NCBI RefSeq assembly: GCF_018417535.1
Contig: NZ_CP070977.1
Span: 1,116,001-1,180,000, forward strand
DNA: 64,000 nucleotides
Source: Burkholderia pyrrocinia
GTDB taxonomy: Bacteria > Pseudomonadota > Gammaproteobacteria > Burkholderiales > Burkholderiaceae
Reading direction: 5' to 3'
The translations under genes were made by a program, and so were the position numbers. Shown piece by piece: positions 61,435-64,000 of the stretch. The notes beneath the pieces are model-generated. The model saw only the letters and a program-made list of their open reading frames with translations, did no database searches and was not told the origin of the DNA. How positions within the stretch are numbered: the first letter of the stretch is position 1; each line of letters starts with the position of its first letter.

Positions 61435-62451
61435 TCACGGCAACCGGAAAGTGTCGAAGAATGTTTCGCGCTCGATCACGGTGAGCGCCGCGCGTTTGTG
61501 CGGGAAGTCGAATTCCTTCAGCGTGTAGAACCCGAGCCGGTGCATGTACGCGATGTGCCGCACGTGATCGACGCGCGGCTCGCCAACGAGCCGCTGGGTG
61601 CGCGGTTCGTCGACGAACATGTAGTGCAGCACCCCGCTCCACCACGCATGCAGCTTGCCCGCGCTCTGGAAGCGCGAGTCGCCGATCAGCAGGTGCAGCC
61701 CGCGATCGTAGTCGTGCGCGTCGTAGAACGGCGCGAGGCGGTCCTCCTTCGCCCAGTAGAACTCGAAATAACCGAACGGCGTGTCGTCGAAATAGCCGAT
61801 CATCGGGTGCATGTGCGGATCGGCGAGCCGCTCGGCGAGATACGCCGCATGCTCGTCGCGCGTGCCGCGCTGGTCCCAGAAATGCGCGACGCGATCGAGA
61901 TTCATCCAGCCGCTGAACAGGTCAGCGTGCGCGTCGATATCGACGGTGCGCAGGCTGAACCTCATCCCGACCTGCGGCATGGCGCGCGCGTAGATCTCGC
62001 CGACCGGCGACGGCGGCCGCACCGGGTGCCGGTGGCCGTTCGTGATCGCGTAGCGCAGCGGCATCCCGCCCGATGCGGGCGCCTTCAGCCACGGCTGCGG
62101 GTTCTGCCAGAACGTCGTGCGCGACACGTTCAGGCGCAGCGTGCCGCCGGCGACCTGCGCGCCGTCGATCACGCCTTCGCGCACCGCGCGGGCGACGTAC
62201 GACGCGACGGCCGCCGGATCGGTGCCGGCGAGCGGCACCGAGATCGTCGCCGCATCGTGCCGCGTGTCGGTGTTGAACAGCGCGACGAACGCCGCGAGCA
62301 GCACGTCCGGCGAGTCGTCGGGTCGCCATGCGTCGAGCGTGCGCTCCGCGACCGGCGCCGCCTGCCCGTGCGCGGCGCCGTCCAGCGCGGCGGCCACCTC
62401 ACCTTCGACGGCGTCCGCGGCGCCGGCCGGTTTCGTCAGCGTGTCCTCCAT
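61435..62451 (-). CDS. orbL: Ornibactin-type siderophore N-acyl/acetyltransferase
   Basis: A 338-residue protein with a C-terminal GNAT domain of the siderophore acetylase (IucB/AlcB-like) type: MIGYFDDTPFGYFEFYWAKE, YDRGLHLLIGDSRFQ, FVDEPRTQRLVGEPRVDHVR and MHRLGFYTLKEFDFPHKRAA. The N-terminal 150 residues are a less conserved extension. It would acylate hydroxyornithine during ornibactin assembly. Its ATG overlaps the pvdF stop by one base (TGATG). Assignment to orbL rests on family plus the gene order orbA-pvdF-orbL. Confidence 0.85.
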   Translation of the reverse strand: MEDTLTKPAGAADAVEGEVAAALDGAAHGQAAPVAERTLDAWRPDDSPDVLLAAFVALFNTDTRHDAATISVPLAGTDPAAVASYVARAVREGVIDGAQVAGGTLRLNVSRTTFWQNPQPWLKAPASGGMPLRYAITNGHRHPVRPPSPVGEIYARAMPQVGMRFSLRTVDIDAHADLFSGWMNLDRVAHFWDQRGTRDEHAAYLAERLADPHMHPMIGYFDDTPFGYFEFYWAKEDRLAPFYDAHDYDRGLHLLIGDSRFQSAGKLHAWWSGVLHYMFVDEPRTQRLVGEPRVDHVRHIAYMHRLGFYTLKEFDFPHKRAALTVIERETFFDTFRLP

Positions 62452-63290
62452 CACAGTGCTCCCGCGTCGTGGCGGTCGGCGAGCACGTGAAGCCCCCGCT
62501 CGAGCGCCGGAAACAGGCTGCGCTGGAAGTTGTTCCAGCGCAGTTCGAGGATCGTGTCGTCCGGCGCGATCGGCGTGTCGAGCACGTCGCAGATCACCTC
62601 GCCGGAATCGATGCCGTTGTCGACGTAGTGGAACGACGCACCCGTCATCGTCACGGGTTCGACGGACGACGTCGCGCCGCTCGCCCAGTCGACCCGTTCG
62701 CCGCGCGCGCCGTGCAGCGCGTCGAGCGTCGCCCACGCGCCGCGCCGCTGGTACGGCGAATCGTCGGCCGTGATGCCCGGGTGGATGTTCGCGATGCGCC
62801 GGTGAAAGCGCGCACCGGGCCGCACGAGTTCGTCGAGGATCACGAGCAGCCCGTCGAGCACGACGACGTCGGCGTCGAGTTCGAGCAGGCGCTCGAGCAG
62901 GCGGCGCTCGAACGCCTGTTTGCCCGCCGCGCGCTCGCGCGCGTCGCGCGGCAGCCGCCGGTACATCGACGGAATCGTGCAGAACAGTGCGTCGACCGGC
63001 CGGCCCTGCACCGTCAACCCGTCCGGCAGGATCCACGGGCGGCCCGGCGTGCGCGTGAAGCCGTAGTCGGCCACCTTCGCGCGGTCGGCCGGCGAACCGT
63101 CGTCGTCGTCGACGATCACGCCCCGGAGCGTGTAGCGCTCGCCGAGCGGCGAGTCGTTCAGGCGCTCGACGAGGAATTCGAGCGGCGCCTTCATGTAGCG
63201 CGTGCCGCCCTGATACGCGACCGGCTGGCCGGCGCGATCGGCCGCGCCGTTGCGCAGCGACTGGATGTAGACGAGATTTTTCTTCGGCAT
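62451..63290 (-). CDS. pvdF: Hydroxyornithine formyltransferase of the siderophore operon
   Basis: A 279-residue formyltransferase-fold protein that formylates N5-hydroxyornithine using formyl-tetrahydrofolate. Motifs: RIANIHPGITADDSPYQRRG (catalytic Asn-His region) and GASFHYVDNGIDSGEVICDV. The ATG at 63290 (MPKKNLVYIQSLRNG) fits PvdF N termini. It lies 86 bp after the receptor gene and overlaps the acyltransferase gene. Confidence 0.88.
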   Translation of the reverse strand: MPKKNLVYIQSLRNGAADRAGQPVAYQGGTRYMKAPLEFLVERLNDSPLGERYTLRGVIVDDDDGSPADRAKVADYGFTRTPGRPWILPDGLTVQGRPVDALFCTIPSMYRRLPRDARERAAGKQAFERRLLERLLELDADVVVLDGLLVILDELVRPGARFHRRIANIHPGITADDSPYQRRGAWATLDALHGARGERVDWASGATSSVEPVTMTGASFHYVDNGIDSGEVICDVLDTPIAPDDTILELRWNNFQRSLFPALERGLHVLADRHDAGAL

Positions 63291-63376
63291 GGATGCGTCG
63301 TGGAAAAGCGGACGAAGGCGCCGCGGCCGGCCCGCGCCAGCCACGAAGGCTGGCCGGCGCACCGCGGCGCGCAACG

Positions 63377-64000
63377 TCACCAGTTGTATTTCGCGGTCGC
63401 GATCACGGTACGGTCGGTGCCGAAAACGCAGACGTTCATCGACTGGCAGCCGCTGATGTAGTGGCGGTTGGCCAGGTTCGTCCCGTTCACGGCGAAGCGC
63501 CAGTTACGCGTGTCGTAATGCACGCCCGCGTCGAACAGCGTGACGCTCGACACCGCCAGCGAGTTGTCGGCCGCACCGGCCGACGCGCTCTGGTAGCGAA
63601 CGCCGCCGCCGAGGCCGAAGCCCGCGAGCGGCCCCGTGTGCCATGTCCAGTCGGCCCACATCGACGCCATCTGGCGCGGACGCGGAATGTCGACCGGCCA
63701 GTTGTTCAGCGACACGTCGTTCGCCTTCACGTTCTTCACGTCCTGGTACACGTACGACGCGATCAGCGACAGGTTCCGCGTGAGCTTGCCGGTCGCGCTC
63801 AGCTCGATCCCGCGCGAACGCACCTCGCCCGCCTGCACCGACTTCGTGCCGGTCGTGTCCTGACTCGGCAGCGCCGGCGTGATCCCGTTGGTCTGGTTGA
63901 TCTGGTAGATCGCCGCGTTCAGCATCAGGTTCTTGCCAGGCGGCTGCCAGCGCAGGCCGGCCTCGATCTGCTTGCCGCGAGTCGGCTGCGGCAGCCCGCC
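63377..64000 (-). CDS. orbA: TonB-dependent ornibactin receptor, C-terminal part
   Basis: The last 207 residues of a TonB-dependent barrel; the start lies beyond the right edge. Typical strands are RSRGIELSATGKLTRNLSLI, ASYVYQDVKNVKANDV, DIPRPRQMASMWADWTWHTG and NRHYISGCQSMNVCVFGTDR, ending KYNW with an aromatic C terminus. The Cys pair in the last loop and RYQSASAGAADNSL fit hydroxamate siderophore (FhuA/FpvA-like) receptors. Its place before pvdF and orbL supports OrbA. Confidence 0.85.
   Translation of the reverse strand, partial: GGLPQPTRGKQIEAGLRWQPPGKNLMLNAAIYQINQTNGITPALPSQDTTGTKSVQAGEVRSRGIELSATGKLTRNLSLIASYVYQDVKNVKANDVSLNNWPVDIPRPRQMASMWADWTWHTGPLAGFGLGGGVRYQSASAGAADNSLAVSSVTLFDAGVHYDTRNWRFAVNGTNLANRHYISGCQSMNVCVFGTDRTVIATAKYNW

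Noticed and set aside
1..64000. Insertion sequences, prophage genes, integrase or CRISPR array
   Set aside because: No transposase or integrase motifs, no terminal inverted repeats with target duplications and no regularly spaced repeats were seen.

Overview
The window is high-GC DNA from a Burkholderia, most likely a Burkholderia cepacia complex chromosome. Support for this: DUF4148 and Burkholderia-type porin genes, a complete-looking cobalamin (B12) locus, and the end of an ornibactin-type siderophore cluster in the order orbA-pvdF-orbL. Species and chromosome are inferred from family recognition, not from a search. I saw no rRNA, tRNA, CRISPR array, insertion sequence or prophage.

Layout. 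1-1644: the start of a CaiB-type CoA-transferase, divergent from a D-2-hydroxyacid dehydrogenase, with two matching palindromes between them. 1931-3228: three small exported or membrane proteins. 3400-7534: a four-gene ABC uptake operon. 7909-8469: a Phd/Doc toxin-antitoxin pair whose toxin is frameshifted. 8603-14653: a catabolic operon (universal stress-hemerythrin-like fusion, quinone oxidoreductase, TauD dioxygenase, beta-keto acid cleavage enzyme, MFS transporter, hydrolase) divergent from a large MalT-like LuxR activator (14904-17597). 17952-23127: porin, glutathione transferase, a MarR regulator with an MFS exporter behind twin operators, a secreted protein and a Cys-rich mini-protein.

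The B12 locus falls in two blocks. Block 1 (23208-31969) has cobM-cobK-cbiD-cobL on the minus strand, divergent from a cobalamin riboswitch and cobG-cobH-cobI-cobJ on the plus strand. Block 2 (41441-55578) has a riboswitch-led NiCoT cobalt transporter, cobW, cobN and a chlI/chlD chelatase gene on the minus strand. A Fur-box siderophore receptor follows, then a third riboswitch with cobA-cobE-cobO-cobB on the plus strand. Together these cover cobalt uptake, the corrin methylations, ring contraction, cobalt insertion, a,c-amidation and adenosylation. Later steps (cobQ, cobD, cobP and others) are not in the window. CobG (oxygen-dependent) coexists with CbiD and a CbiG-CobJ fusion, and there is no cobF. 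Between the blocks (32562-41358) lie a chitinase, an IclR-controlled CoA-transferase/CitMHS/acyl-CoA dehydrogenase cluster and small housekeeping-type genes.

The most striking feature is at 42070-42130. The chelatase ATPase ORF ends at a stop directly after an A-AAA-AAA slippery heptamer. A strong two-tier hairpin begins 6 nt downstream, and the von Willebrand factor A half of ChlD continues in the -1 frame. One gene can therefore make both the small (ChlI-like) and medium (ChlD) cobalt chelatase subunits by programmed -1 frameshifting.

55670-61184 holds three more toxin-antitoxin modules (ParDE, AbiEi/AbiEii, VapBC), each preceded by a palindromic or repeated operator, around a lipoprotein gene and an M20 amidohydrolase gene. 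61435-64000 is the 3' end of the ornibactin-type operon.
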